64,000 nt of DNA from Atrichornis clamosus (lineage: Eukaryota; Chordata; Aves; Passeriformes; Menuridae), in assembly GCA_013400975.1 (NCBI GenBank), contig WBMZ01014018.1, positions 70,294-134,293 of the forward strand. The letters are read 5' to 3'. Of this stretch, positions 42,421-55,755 are shown one piece after another (positions within the stretch are counted from its first letter, which is position 1; each line of letters opens with the position of its first letter). A program made the position numbers and the translations under genes. The notes below the pieces were generated by a model that was not told the origin of the DNA, searched no databases, and saw only the letters and a list, made by a program, of their open reading frames with translations.

Positions 42421-45400
42421 GTTTCCCTCCCTCCTACCCTCCCAGGACTTTCTGCCCAAGAGCCGAGGGTGTAAAGTGCAGGGCCGGGGATCCTGGTGCA
42501 CGGAGCCTTTGTGTGCAAACACAAGCGGCTGTTTGGGTTTCCCTTCCCACTGTCAGAGCTCAATTGTGCGCGGGGCAGAGCTGCCTACCAGGCTGCTTTC
42601 AATATCCGCCCGGCCATCGCCGCTGCCAGAGGGACGCTCCCCCTCCGCGGCCGCTTTGAAGAGAAGTGATTTAATTCCATGAGACTTTGGGTAATCACGT
42701 TACGATCTCCAACATTAACCAGAACTGACTCCCTATTGCAAGAGGGGGTGGATGAGCGGGTAAACAGCCCTGCCTCGGGACAGAGGAAGGCAAAACGCCG
42801 GGCTGGTTCTGTGCTGCTTATCAGATGGGGCTGAAAACAGCAGGCTCTTGGCAGCACCAGGAGGGAGCAGCTTTGCCCATCCCGAGGATGCTCTACAGGT
42901 TGCTCTGCTCATCTCCTGCACCACAAAAGCTGATTTTTAAACTCAGGCATTTTTCTCCTGTCTGTCGCTCATTTACCTTCCTTCTTCCCTATTCCATTTA
43001 CAGTGTCCTGATGCCTCTGTCACATTCCTCAGGACTCGATTTGCTGCTGGAACAGGCTCCTTCTGGTTGTGCATCACTACCTGCTGTTGTAGCCAGTGGT
43101 CCAGGAAGAGCCAGGGCCACACTGTTCAGGGATCTGGGGAAGGTCTTGCACGAAGAGGAGGAGGCTGAGAACAGGGAGATTTAGGTCTCACCTGCCTGCA
43201 CTGTCCCTCCCTCCCCTCTCCTCACCTCTCTGCACACACGGCTCAGCTCTTCCCAGAGCACCTCCTGACTAAGCAGAGATGACACCCTAGACCCTGAAGG
43301 AAAGTACTTTTGGGGCTGTGAGAGCAAAGCAAGTGCTGCAAGGTCTGCCAAGCACTGGGCAGTCCCCAGCTGGTGTTAAAATTCCATTTTCCAATCAGAT
43401 GTGCTGTACTTTCTCTCTCTGTCCACTGTGATCTGACTGCCTGAGATTGGACCCTAAATACCTACAGAGCGGACATTAAGGGATGTTAATTATTCCCACA
43501 GAGCTGCCGTGAAAATTGTCATACTTGGTCAAAATAAAGAACAGATCCCAAAGATCCACGCAGTGCCACAGAGCCCAGCCTGGCAGGGATCTGGGTGATG
43601 GATGGCTCCGAAATACCACAGGGAAGATGATGTGGGCACCTCATCCATCTTTCCATCCCGAGCTCTGAACTCAGAGTACCCAGGCGTGTTGTAAGGATGG
43701 TGACCAGGGAGGGAACAGCTCCTCGTGCAGGCTGGGAGTTCCCAGACCCAGCACGGGTGTGGCACAGAGCCCGGAGAGCCAGTGCCGAGCAGGGACTGCT
43801 GAGCCAACAGCATTCCTCCTGCACCTCTCCTCTGATTCCCACCTGGGACAGGGGGGAAGAAACCTCACCTCCCTCCCTCGTGCCCTGGGAAACTGGGGAG
43901 CTCTCTTCCCACTCCATGATGCACCACCGGCAAACCTGTGCCTACTTCTTCACTGACAAAAAGCATTTCCCACCCCAGCATGTCAAAAAGAATAAATTTG
44001 CTGTAAAACAACCCCACTGCCTGCTCCTGCCCCTCATATCATTTCTGCCCTTTCCCAGGTGAAAGTGGGGGTGCTGGGTGTAGGCTCTGGGCTCTTCATG
44101 CTCCTCTCCCCAAATGTGAGATGAAGCAACTCTGACCCTCAAGCAGGGAGCCCCAAGGCTGCTCACCCCTACCTGCACTGGAATTTCCACTCACCTGCCT
44201 ACACAATCTCTTTTTGCTGCTCATTTTTGACAGAAGATGGCCAAGGTCCCCCAGGCTCATCCTTTACCATTACCAGCCCCTCCATCCCCAGGGAACAGGA
44301 ATGGGGCTGAGGGCTGTGACACCCAGTGCAGCCTCCCCAGGCATCCCATCCCTGTGCCAGGCTCAGTGCCAGAGGGGATCCCTCTGCATGAGAAACCACA
44401 GCCTGGGTGACAACAGTCACTGGGCAAAGCCAGAGGTTCCTTCCAGCTCATAACCTTCTCTGAAATAATTTAGAAAAGCTCTGTACTTCCAGGAAAGAGT
44501 GAAATAAAGGTTGCTCCTTCCCTGGTCTCCAACCTTCTGTCCAAGTGAGGGATGCAGATACAATTTGCAACCCTCCCATCACTCCCAAGACACTTTGAGA
44601 AGGTTTGAAAGGAAAATTTCTGCTCACATCTTTCATGGTCTCAGAGCTGTGTGCGGGACATGAATCCAGGCTCTTTCCCTGCCTATTCCTTTCTCTGCCT
44701 GCTGTAACCCCGGCGATGCAGGAGGTGCCTGTGGGCAGCAGCAATCCTGTGCCCAGTTTGTGCTGTCGATGCACCAGTGCCCCCTGTGCCAGCTGACACC
44801 TCAGGGTGCCCAGCGTCATCCCCACAGAGCCCTGGAACAAAACAAACAGTCTCTCTGGACATATCCCTCCACCAGTTTTTAAACTCCAGTCTCCACTAAA
44901 ACCAGCGCTGTTCAAAATACATCCATAAATCCAGCTGCCAGCCAGGCTGTGCATCTCCTCCATTCTTGCTGCTGACAGGGGAGCCATGCTCTCCCAGGTC
45001 AGAACCTGTTTCTTAAGTATCTCCCCCAAAAAAGGCAGGATTTTTCCCTCCACACCATTAATTCCCTGCTTTCTGCTGAGCCTAATGCAAACTCCCACTC
45101 AGTGTGGGTTGAGCCCCTCTGTTCCACTGCTCCCTCTGCGTCTGCCTGGGATGGATCTGGAGCAGCCGAATCCCAGCTTTGCTGCCTCCAACAGCCTCTG
45201 TGGCTGCGCTGGCTCAGAGCAGGAAAAGCCTCCCTGCCTCCTTATCAGTCCCCAGGGCATCCTAATCCCCTTATAAATGAAAGCTATTATACAGATATCT
45301 TTTTAAAAGCCTGCCCATCACTTCAGCCAGGCCCTTCCCAGCTATCCAGGCTTTTTAGAGCGTGGTCAGTGGGAATGAGTCACTGCCACGGACAGAGCCG

Positions 45401-47286
45401 GGTTTGCACCGGGTGAGGCTCTGGCCCGTTCCTGTTCTGTGCTTTGATCCCTGCTCAGACATGGAGCTTGTGCCCCGTCCTGCCGGGCTGCAGAGCCAGG
45501 CTGAGCCCCACGCCGTGCCAGGCCTCGGCTGTGCCACGTTCCATGCGGGAAGCAGCGGGGATCTGGCAGGGATGCCCGGGAGGGGAGCTCGGCTTATGCA
45601 AAGAAAACGTTTCCTGCTGATTGCAGCGGCAAAGGCCAAACGGCAGCCACTGCTCCAGAGGCACCCTGGGGACAGAGCAGATGTGGCTGGTGGGACCTGC
45701 CACTGCCGAACCCTGTCCCGGGCCTGAGCCGTCTGCACGGGCTGATCCTGGCAGCAAATCCTCTCCCTTCCCTGCCTGAAAAATGGGGGGATCCGTCTGG
45801 TGCAGTCATGAACAGGCTGCAAATAAATGAACCGGGGGAGGTTGAGTCTGGGGGCTGTGTTAAACCCCCTCCGTGTACTGGGGACTCAGTCCTGCCATGG
45901 CAGGGTTGGTGTGTCCTGAGCCCCAGGTAGCAGTGCCAGTGCTTCCCAGGAAAGGCTGGACATTGGATTTGCTGGGCCCTGGGGCTGGTTTGGGTTCATT
46001 TCTGCTGTTTGACAGCAACAAGGGGAAAAATGCTGTACAACCTCTGCAATGCCAGAAGGTAACCAGGTGGTTCCAGTCATCCTGATCCAAGATCTCCTTT
46101 GCTGTGGATGTGCCTCAAGACAAAACTGGTGGGGGAAAAAACTCAGCACAACACCATGAAATCCTCCAGAAAGTCCTCCGTAAAACTCTGCTTGCACAGC
46201 CCAACGCCAGCATGCAGTAACCCATAATACACACATCAGCCTCCAAAACCACTGTACCAGAAAGCAGAGCATCACAAAACGGAGGCAGGAGAGATCTATG
46301 GCAACAAAAGCATCAACCCTCCATGGTCAGAAAGTGCATCCCCCATCCCTGAGGATGAAGAGGAGATAGATCAAGAATAAAGAGACAAATTCATGTGTCC
46401 CAGCTGCTCCCACTTCATAGGCCAGGTAGAAAACCCAGAATCCTGGGGGCGCTTTTACGGGCAGGACCCCTGCAGGCAGTGGAGAGCCCTCGGGTGCTTT
46501 CTGCTCCATCCTGGGAGAGGCAGCACGTCCCCCGGGCAGTCTCAGGGAGTTTGCTGAGGCGAGGACAGCGTAGGCTGAATAAGGATGACATGCTTTGGCC
46601 CAGAAAGAGGAGGGCAGAGATTAGCCGTGGACAAGCTCAAGGGAAGGCAAGTGTCCAACCCAGAGTGCCAAGCCTGGTTTTGTTTTAGCCTTAACTGCGC
46701 TTTTTTGTTTGTTTGTTTGTTGGTGTAAAAACCTTTCTGTTGGAAATCAGTTTAACTTTAAGCTTCCTGAGAATAAAAGCCTGTGAGAAAGCTCTGCCCA
46801 TGCAAGGCTCCCTTGGGAGGCTACAATGGGAGTCTCAGCAGCTTACGGGCCCATATTTCTATGGCTACAGCACCCATCTGCTCAGCAATACAGCGTTACC
46901 CCCTGCTCGTGCAATTCCTCATGCAGCACAATCCCCTGGGAGCTGCACCAGGCTGGGCTGGGAAGGACCTGTGGCTCTGTGGATGGCATGTGGAGCCATG
47001 AGAAGTCCAGCTCTCACAGGGCCTGGTCCAGTTGCTGACGAAGCTGCCCCAGTTGCAGAATTTCCCTAGGTGCAAGGATGCTACAATAATGCTTCATGCC
47101 TTCCTTAACCCAAGTCCGAAGGATTTTACACAGCTCCACTTTGCTCCCTATAAATGGGGGAACTGAGGCCCAAGGCAAACCTGGATATCAGAGACGATGA
47201 GCATTCCTGTTACCATCAGAAGATAATGGGCAGTATCAACAGAGAGCAGCTCCAAGGCCCACCTGGGAGCCTCGTCTGGCTGGACT
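42421..47286. other. Intronic block without recognisable genes
   Basis: No coding exon or array was recognised. A GTTT run lies at 46701-46722. The segment near 45,590-45,640 includes CTTATGCAAAGAAAACG, a POU/C-EBP-like core. Otherwise ordinary intron. Confidence 0.6.
46701..46722. repeat. (GTTT)n microsatellite
   Basis: A run of T followed by four GTTT units. No flanking SINE or LINE tail was recognised. Confidence 0.85.
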
Positions 47287-47810
47287 GAGCCACAGACAGA
47301 GCCACAGACAGGGCCACAGACAGAGCCACAGACAGGGACACAGACAGAGCCACAGACAGGGCCAGAGACAGCCACAGACAGGGCCACAGACAGGGNNNNN
47401 NNNNNNNNNNNNNNNNNNNNNNNNNNNNNNNNNNNNNNNNNNNNNNNNNNNNNNNNNNNNNNNNNNNNNNNNNNNNNNNNNNNNNNNNNNNNNNNNNNNN
47501 NNNNNNNNNNNNNNNNNNNNNNNNNNNNNNNNNNNNNNNNNNNNNNNNNNNNNNNNNNNNNNNNNNNNNNNNNNNNNNNNNNNNNNNNNNNNNNNNNNNN
47601 NNNNNNNNNNNNNNNNNNNNNNNNNNNNNNNNNNNNNNNNNNNNNNNNNNNNNNNNNNNNNNNNNNNNNNNNNNNNNNNNNNNNNNNNNNNNNNNNNNNN
47701 NNNNNNNNNNNNNNNNNNNNNNNNNNNNNNNNNNNNNNNNNNNNNNNNNNNNNGCCACAGACAGGGCCACAGTCACAGACAGGGTCACAGACAGAGCCAC
47801 AGACAGTGCC
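47287..47810. repeat. 12-bp minisatellite spanning an assembly gap
   Basis: Units of the type GCCACAGACAGG/A repeat from 47287 to the gap and resume after it to 47810, so the missing bases are almost certainly more of the same array. Some units are changed to TCACAGACAGG or shortened. On the minus strand it reads as a repeated SVAL peptide, but this has no coding context. Confidence 0.92.
47396..47753. other. Assembly gap (358 N)
   Basis: An unbroken run of N lies inside the 12-bp array. The non-round size suggests an estimated rather than arbitrary gap length; the true array may be longer or shorter. Confidence 0.98.
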
Positions 47811-50800
47811 CTGCTGTGCTGCCAGATCCAGGCACCAACATCCCTCTCAGATGGGCAGAGGATATCACACTGTGGCGCTCCTGCTTGGGCACCCTGGGGA
47901 TCCTATATGGGAACCATGCGGATCCTGCAGGGGCAGCTTGGAAACCCTGCTGAGAACCTCTCTGCTCAGGTTAGGAATGTCACTGCTTTTCAAGGCAAGA
48001 AGGGATGGACGCTTGCACCCTTCCCCATCCCTCTGGAACAGATGTGGCCATAAGCAGGGTGAACCCTGGGAACACTCAGACTCCTCTTCTCCCCACAGAG
48101 GGATCTGCAAAGCCTCTTGAGTCCTCTGCCTGACTCCCACCCCAGCACAGTGCCCGGAACCGAAGGGGAAGTGGGTGCAAATGGAAGTGCCCCTGTGTGA
48201 CCAGGTCCCTGCCAGCTCTGCCAGTGCCACCCACACCCCTCTCTCCCTTTGTCCCCCTCAGGACAGACCATTTGCAAAGCCCTGAATCACCACAGGAGGG
48301 GAGAAGACAGAAAGGACATCCTCCACCAGCCCACTCCTTCCTGGTCGGATGGGTCTCGGCCACTGTGAACCATTGTCATCTCTGGTGGCCCAGGGCTTGC
48401 CCTGGCTCCCTGCTCTGCCAGTGCTCTGGGGGTGCCTGGACCTGCAGACAGGCACTGGGGGCTGCTTGCCCAGACAGACAATGCCTGCAGGCACTCTTCA
48501 GTGGGACAGAGCCATCAGGCACCACCAGCTTGACTCCTTGTCCCATTTGCAAGACAACAGGAATAGGAAGGAATCATGTCATGGGGCTACCCAATATCCC
48601 ACTGGGAAACTGGGGAAAAGAATTACAGACAGGATGAGAACTGTGAAGGCTTTTTAGGTGGAGATGATTAATGCAGGGTAAAGAAAAGGGATCACCTAAA
48701 TTTAATAAAGGACACCAGGAACTCCCTGGAACGAAATCCTGCAGCCGTCACATCCCTCTGTGGGAGCAGAGCAAGAGGAGCTCGCTGTTGTGGGAGGATT
48801 TCATTTCCCTGGCTGTGATGAGGGTGGAGGGAGCCTGTTTGCTATTTTAGTAAGCACTGCCCTGCAAGTGCCTCCCTGGACCACCATGGAGGTGATAAAG
48901 CCCAAGGTTTGTCTGGAAGGAAGTTTTTCATTGGGAGTGTTTGGCAGGCGGTTGTCTCAGTTCCTGGTCAACTCCTTGTCTGAGGTGAAGTTTCCTTTCA
49001 GCTGAATAAGAAACTTGCTCGGAAATTGCTCTGACATGAGACACATCCCAGCCTGGGAACCCTTCGGCAGCGGAGCAGAGCCTGTCGAACACCAGGCTCC
49101 CTGCTCTGCCTGTGCCAAATCCCCTATCTGGGAACACAATGTGTTTCCTTTCTCTCCCTGCACTCACACTTGGTTTTGTGAAACGCTCTCGAGGCATCAG
49201 AGAGGGCCAAAATCTGAGAGGCGCCCAGCACCTGCAGCCACCGCTGACGTCAGGCACACCTGCAGGTGTCGGGTGCTTCTCCCGGCCCCGCGGGGGAAAA
49301 GGGCTGGAGAACCAGAGCCGGCACTGGGAATGGAGTCTGGAGGCCCTTCTCCAAGGGCCTGTCAACAGGAGGAAACCTGGGCTTGTCCAGTAGGGCTTTA
49401 TCCAAGGCCAATACAAAGGTGTTTTATGCAAACTAAAGGGAAGGTTGTCCAGGTTGTTTTGCAGCACTCTGAATAACACCATGATTCCTGAGAAATTGTG
49501 GAATGGTGCCCACTGTATTTTAGCGATGTTGTCAAATCTGGTTGGAGACCCTGCCTGCATTTCCATGTGTCCACACAAGCCCACCAGCAGCTGAGCTCTG
49601 ACAATGTTTTAGTTCAGACCTTTCCCAGCTGCAATCTCCTCTCACAGGGGAGTTGGAAGCTTCATCAGGACAAACTGGGTTGGAGACACAGGGCTTGGGC
49701 TGGACCAGTGCTAAGCAAACAGATCCAGCCCAATGGCGCTGGAGAGAGGGAGGATGGAGAACAGACCTCCAAGCTTTTCTCCAAGCTGCGTCCTCCCTGG
49801 AGCACGCTCGCTCCCAGGCGCCCGGCCAAAGCCGGACTGTAAGGCCAAGCTCTACGTGGATGAGTTCTTTGCCAGGTAAAGCTGATGGGAACCTGGATCT
49901 GTGAAAAACTCTGCTGGCCGAGCTCCTTCTGCAGAGCAGATCCCTGGAGAACATCTCCTTGGGACAAGCCCTGTCCTCTCCATGTGTGATGCTGGGATCT
50001 TGCAAGAAGTGATAAAGAAAAATTAGATCTGGCTGGCAAAAAACATTCCCGTGGGAAATTTTGACTTTCTGTCAGAAACTCCAGTGCATTTCTTTCTCAG
50101 CCCCAAATAAGCATGAATAGGAACAAAGATTCAGTTTTGGCAGGGGGAATGGTCTTACCAAAGAAAACACACAAATTTTTAAGCAAAGTAGACACATTCT
50201 GTAATTTTTCTCTTTGGATGAAAATAAAAAGAAAAATAAAAACCCCAACGATTTTCCAGAAAGGAAAAAAGTAAATTCAGTGAAAAACAATGTAACCAGT
50301 TCTCACACCACTACTTGAAGTAAATACAGCTACTTTGGCTAATTCACCTATCCCTCAGCACGGCTGCTCGGGACGCTCCGGCCGCCTCTGCCTTCCCTCG
50401 CCAGCGGTGGAAGGAGCCTCCAGCGCGCAGCCGGCAGCACCACCGGCAGCTCCCCGCTCGTCCCCTGCCCCTGCTCGGCGCAGGCGGGTCCACAGCCCCC
50501 GCTGACCTAGGGAATGACTTTCTCCCGGGATTTAGGAGAGAAACCAGGGTGGGCCGATGGTCATGAGCAAGTGGGTGGGAGTTGAATAGGGTTATTGTGA
50601 TCTTTATCTGGGGGATTATTCCAGGCAGTGTGGGCTTGGCAGGGCAGCACGGTTTTTTGGCCGTGGCTGGTTTCGCAGACTGATAGGTACTGCCCCAGGG
50701 AACGCGCGGCAGGATCGGGCTGCGGAAAATTGTTTTACGGTAGCTTCATCCTTGCAAAACATTCACTTCCCAGCAAAGTCGGTGGAAAAGGAAAAAACAG

Positions 50801-51049
50801 AGCGATTTTCGTTTGCAGAAGTCTGACGCGGCTAGGACTGCACATGGTCTGAAATGCAAAGCCTGGCATAAAAGTGACATATTTTACTGGAAACTGGGAA
50901 CTTCTTTCCCTTTTATTGGAAATAAATTGGAAGGGAGAAGGATGGTAAGAGCACGGCGCCAGCATAATAACTGAATAGAAGCATTTTCAGGAGCATTGGG
51001 GGACCCTGCAGGGTAGATCGGGGGTCCGATAGCACCTCGAGATCGCACC
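47811..51049. other. Intronic block without recognisable genes
   Basis: No exon or transposon was recognised. A CRE plus palindromic E-box lies at 49245-49269. AT-rich sequence at 50040-50330 is followed by a small GC-rich patch at 50340-50510. The right end grades into the CpG-rich domain. Confidence 0.6.
49245..49269. promoter_or_regulatory. CRE site next to a palindromic double E-box
   Basis: TGACGTCA, the full cAMP-response consensus, lies at 49245-49252. Three bases later comes the perfect 14-bp palindrome ACACCTGCAGGTGT at 49256-49269, which holds CACCTG and CAGGTG E-boxes head to head. The sites are read directly; binding by CREB/ATF or by Snail/ZEB/bHLH factors is inference. Confidence 0.4.
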
Positions 51050-52520
51050 AGAATTTACGGCATCGCTGATAGCGGTAACTCTGCAGGCAGGGAACTCGTC
51101 CCTGCCGGTGAGCGGGGGCTGAGGCTGGGAGAGTTGGGCCCCTCCTGCCCCCGTGGCCTCGCTGCTGAGCAAGAGGCAGCACTGGGAAATAAGCGAGACG
51201 CGGAGCCCCGTCCCCGAGCGCTGCCGGGCAGAGGGACCCGCGGGGCGCCAGAAAAGCAAACCCGGAGATAACCCCGAGAGGCACCCGCCGCTCTCCCTCG
51301 CAACGCGGCATCTCCACGCCGCTTCCCCCGCCCGAACGGGAACCGCAGCCCGGGAGTGCGGGGGCTGCGGAGCGGGGCCGGCATCGCCCTGCGGGACCGG
51401 GACCCCCGCGCCCGACACCGCGTGAGCCCCAGTGCCACCGGGCCGCAGGAGCGGGCCCCTCTCCCCGCCAGATAACCCTGGCCACGGCTTGGCCGTGCCT
51501 CGGTGGTGAAGACGCCGGCGAAGAAATTGCGCTCTCTGCAAGGGACACATCTGATTGTGATTTGAGGGGGAGGGGGGGGGAAGGAAAAGAAGGGAAAGAA
51601 AACAAAAAAAAAGGAAAAAAAAAGGCAAAAAAAAAGAAAAAAAAAGGCGGCCAACTCCGGCCGCTCGGCGAGGGTTTTTTCCTATCGTCGGAGCTGCAAA
51701 TATTTTGGAAGACGGGGCCGTGTTTTCCGTGTAAACAAGGCGGCGGCGGCGGCGGGCGGGAGCCGGGGCTGCGCTCCGCGGAGCCGGAGGGTTCCGGCGC
51801 GGAGAGCCGAGCCCAGTTCGGGGCACCCCAGACCCCGGGGCTGGTCCCCACCAGCACACGGCTGAGCACCGGCCCCCTAAACCACGGCAAGGAGAGAACC
51901 GGAGCGCACAGGAATCCCGCTGGGAAGCAGGGGTGGAAGATCGGGGGGAACCGTCGGCAGAATGTGGGGGACTCACGGGGAAGAGCACCCCAAACCCTTC
52001 ACCCTTACCCTCCCCGTGCAAAAGCGAGGGACACTTCGTCTCCGGGAGCAAGGATAGCGCTTATTTCTTGCTCGAGATGGAACGAACCGGTTGCTGCCCG
52101 GTTTTCATTTGGCCCTGGGGCTCGTTCAAGTCCCCGCCACCGCCTCCCAGAGCCGCCCGCATCCCCTGAGGATGCAGCGACGGGAGCCGCAGGCTTTGCC
52201 GAGCTTCCCTCCCCTGCTCCCGGCCGCCTTCCCCCTCCGGTGCGGGCCAGAGCCCGTTCTCGTCCCGTCCGGACGCGGAGCCTTTCCGACTTTGCGGCGA
52301 GGCTCTGAGCCGGTGTTCCGGGGAAGAGAGCAGGGCTGCCGGCGGGCTCCGGGATCCCCGGACCGGACCCCGGGCCGTGAGCTGCGGGATTCCCGGCCGA
52401 AACATGCTTGGGACGGGAGACACTGCCCAGCCAGCCACGGCTCCTCCGCGCTTCTCCGGACACGAACGGCGTTTTCCTGGACTACCGAGTGTCCCTTCTC
52501 TCCTTTCCTGAGCTCCTTGG
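51050..52520. promoter_or_regulatory. Intronic CpG-rich domain downstream of the first coding exon
   Basis: CpG density is high from about 51.06 to 52.5 kb, inside the intron and separated from the exon by a 32-bp repeat array. Long open frames on both strands are a by-product of GC content; none resembles a known protein. It may simply be the far shore of the NTN1 island or an internal promoter. A CCAAT-like or TATA-like core is not evident. Confidence 0.5.
51564..51647. repeat. Purine tract (G-rich then A-rich)
   Basis: On the + strand, runs of G pass into runs of A separated by GG, with single C interruptions at 51603 and 51626. It sits within the intronic CpG-rich domain. The minus (transcribed-sense) strand is T/C-rich. 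Confidence 0.93.
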
Positions 52521-52564
52521 TTTCCCCTGCCTCACGTTTCCGAGCTTCCCGCTGTCCCTGCCTC

Positions 52565-53025
52565 TGCCTGTCGGAGTCCCCCGGTGACCCCGTTCTGCGC
52601 CGCCGGGTGCCCTGGAGTCCCCTCTGTTGTCCCGGGTGCCTCCGGTGTGTTTCACACCTCCGCGGCTCTCGGTATTCCTTGTTCCAAATTCCTGTGTCCC
52701 GCCGTGCCCTGCCCGGTGGTCCCAGGTTCCCCGTGCTCCCTGCTTTGCACCTGGAGATCCCTCGGTGTTGTCCCCATCGCGCTCCCGGGTACCTCAGTGT
52801 CCCCTGCCTTGAGCTGCCGGGCGCCTCCGTGTCCCATCCCCTGCTCTTCCGAGTGCCTTCACATCCCTGCTCCGGGCTTCTGGGCCACTCAGTGTCCTTT
52901 GCCCTACGCTTTCCGGTGCCTCAGTGTCCTCACCCTGTCCTGTTCTCCGTCTCCCTGCGTGTCCCTGTCCCGCTCCCCGTGTCCCTGGCTGTCCCCGCGC
53001 TGCTCGGCGTGTCCCTGGATGTCCC
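52565..53025. repeat. Degenerate ~32-bp tandem array next to the NTN1 exon
   Basis: Units starting near 52788, 52820, 52852, 52883 and 52915 share a pattern of GGTGCCTCAGTGTCC followed by a pyrimidine-rich half. Less regular units extend on both sides, about 14 in total. The array ends about 140 bases from the exon donor. Spacing is read directly; copy number is approximate because of divergence. Confidence 0.65.
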
Positions 53026-53049
53026 CGTGACTTTCGCTGCCGTCCCCTA

Positions 53050-54507
<1,458 letters not shown>

Positions 54508-55679
54508 TCAAGGAACAGAACAACGACATCCACTGGCGGCTCAGCCAGAGACGCGCACAGGCCTCGGGGAGGGCGGGGGGGGGATGGGAGTGGGACGGAG
54601 CCCGCCTCGACACCGCGGTCATGGGCGCCAACTCCGCCGCGGGGCTCCCGAGCCGCTCCGAGGAGTCGCGGACGGGCCCTTCTTCACGCCCCCGCCCCTC
54701 TGTGCCCCGCCGGGGCTGGGGCAGGCCAGGGTCTCCTGCACCCCAGCAGCTGGGGATGCTCCGTGGGCGTGGAGCGGGAAGAGGGGAAGCAGCCGGGAGG
54801 AGCCCCACGCCCACCTGTGGGGACGCCGGGAGGACAGGATGGGGACGTCTCCCACCTGGGCGCTGCTGGCCTCCCCTCTCCATCGGGCCAGACAGGGACT
54901 GGCCCCTCAGCTGAATCGGAAGAGACACCGGCCCTCTCCGAGTGGGCTCCCGCAGCCGTCACCCCTGGGACAGAAAACCCAAAGCCGGGGAGTTTAATGG
55001 GGAGAAATCACGACACGGGAACTACTGGGCCTGGCGACCCTCGGCAGGTTGTTTTAGGGGGCTGATCCGGGTGAAGAGACAGTCTCCCTGTCCCAGCCCG
55101 GGACAGACCAGGCACAAGGGGCTGCGCGGAGCTTCTTGCCACCTCCCACCTCTGTCTGCGGCTCGTCGGCGCTCCCGTTAAAGCGAGGAAGGGGTTAAAG
55201 GGCGGCACTTGTCCCGCACCAGGCCATAGCCCAGCCACGGTCTCCCCTTCCCACCCTCCCAGAGGATCCCCAGTGCCGAGGGGCCGCCCCCGACGGCCGC
55301 CTCCCTCCGAATCCACCCCGGCTCCGCTCTTCCCGCTGTGATCCCGGTCGGGGACTCAGCCCAAGAAGACGGTACCGAGATCACGGAGAGACGGTCCCGG
55401 GAGGGAGTGGAGAGTTTCCCTCCCTCGGCTCCCGGCCGCCCTGCTCGCCCCCCTTCCCTCTCTCTTTGATTAAAAGGGCACTTTTATTTTTCCAACGGAG
55501 GTGCCCTCTCTCGGAGCGCTGCCCACGCCGTGTCACTCAAGCGGCCGGGCCCTGGCACGGCGGCGCGGTCCCCTCCCCGGAGAGCCTCGGCGGGGCGGCC
55601 CGAGGGGACGGGGCTGCCCGGGCAGCGGCGAGCCCCAGGCCGGCCTCCGCCCCCTCCCATCCGCCCGCCCCTCTCCCCG

Positions 55680-55755
55680 CTTTGAATTCCTTGCCACCGA
55701 GCTGAATAAAAGTGGTTGTTGTAAATTGAATTAGTGCCTGATTAATCTGCTCCCG
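55680..55755. promoter_or_regulatory. AT-rich element inside the promoter CpG domain
   Basis: About 75 bases, including GCTGAATAAAAGTGG, GTAAATTGAATTAGTG and CTGATTAATCTGC, interrupt otherwise CpG-rich DNA about 1.5 kb upstream of the start codon. TAAT cores suggest homeodomain binding. Could be a proximal promoter element; no TATA box can be assigned. Confidence 0.3.

Noticed and set aside
44395..44465. Possible second CR1 3' end (CCAGAGGTTCCTTCCAGCTC, then a TAACC and TCTCTGA part)
   Set aside because: Only the last 35-40 bases resemble the CR1 tail, with no recognisable GTTGGACT segment upstream and no terminal octamers. Too weak without a repeat search.
47216..47800. Repeated SVAL peptide frame on the minus strand
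   Set aside because: It is the 12-bp array plus the N gap, with no start, splice or domain context.
51055..52051. Long minus-strand frames of up to 354 codons in the intronic CpG domain
   Set aside because: They overlap in several frames, contain homopolymer-coded runs of F and S from the purine tract and show no domain. Expected in GC-rich DNA where stop codons are rare.
54811..54830. Possible donor of a non-coding first exon (CCCACAG then GTGGGC on the minus strand)
   Set aside because: Several equally weak GTGGG-type donors occur nearby and none stands out, so the first exon was not drawn.
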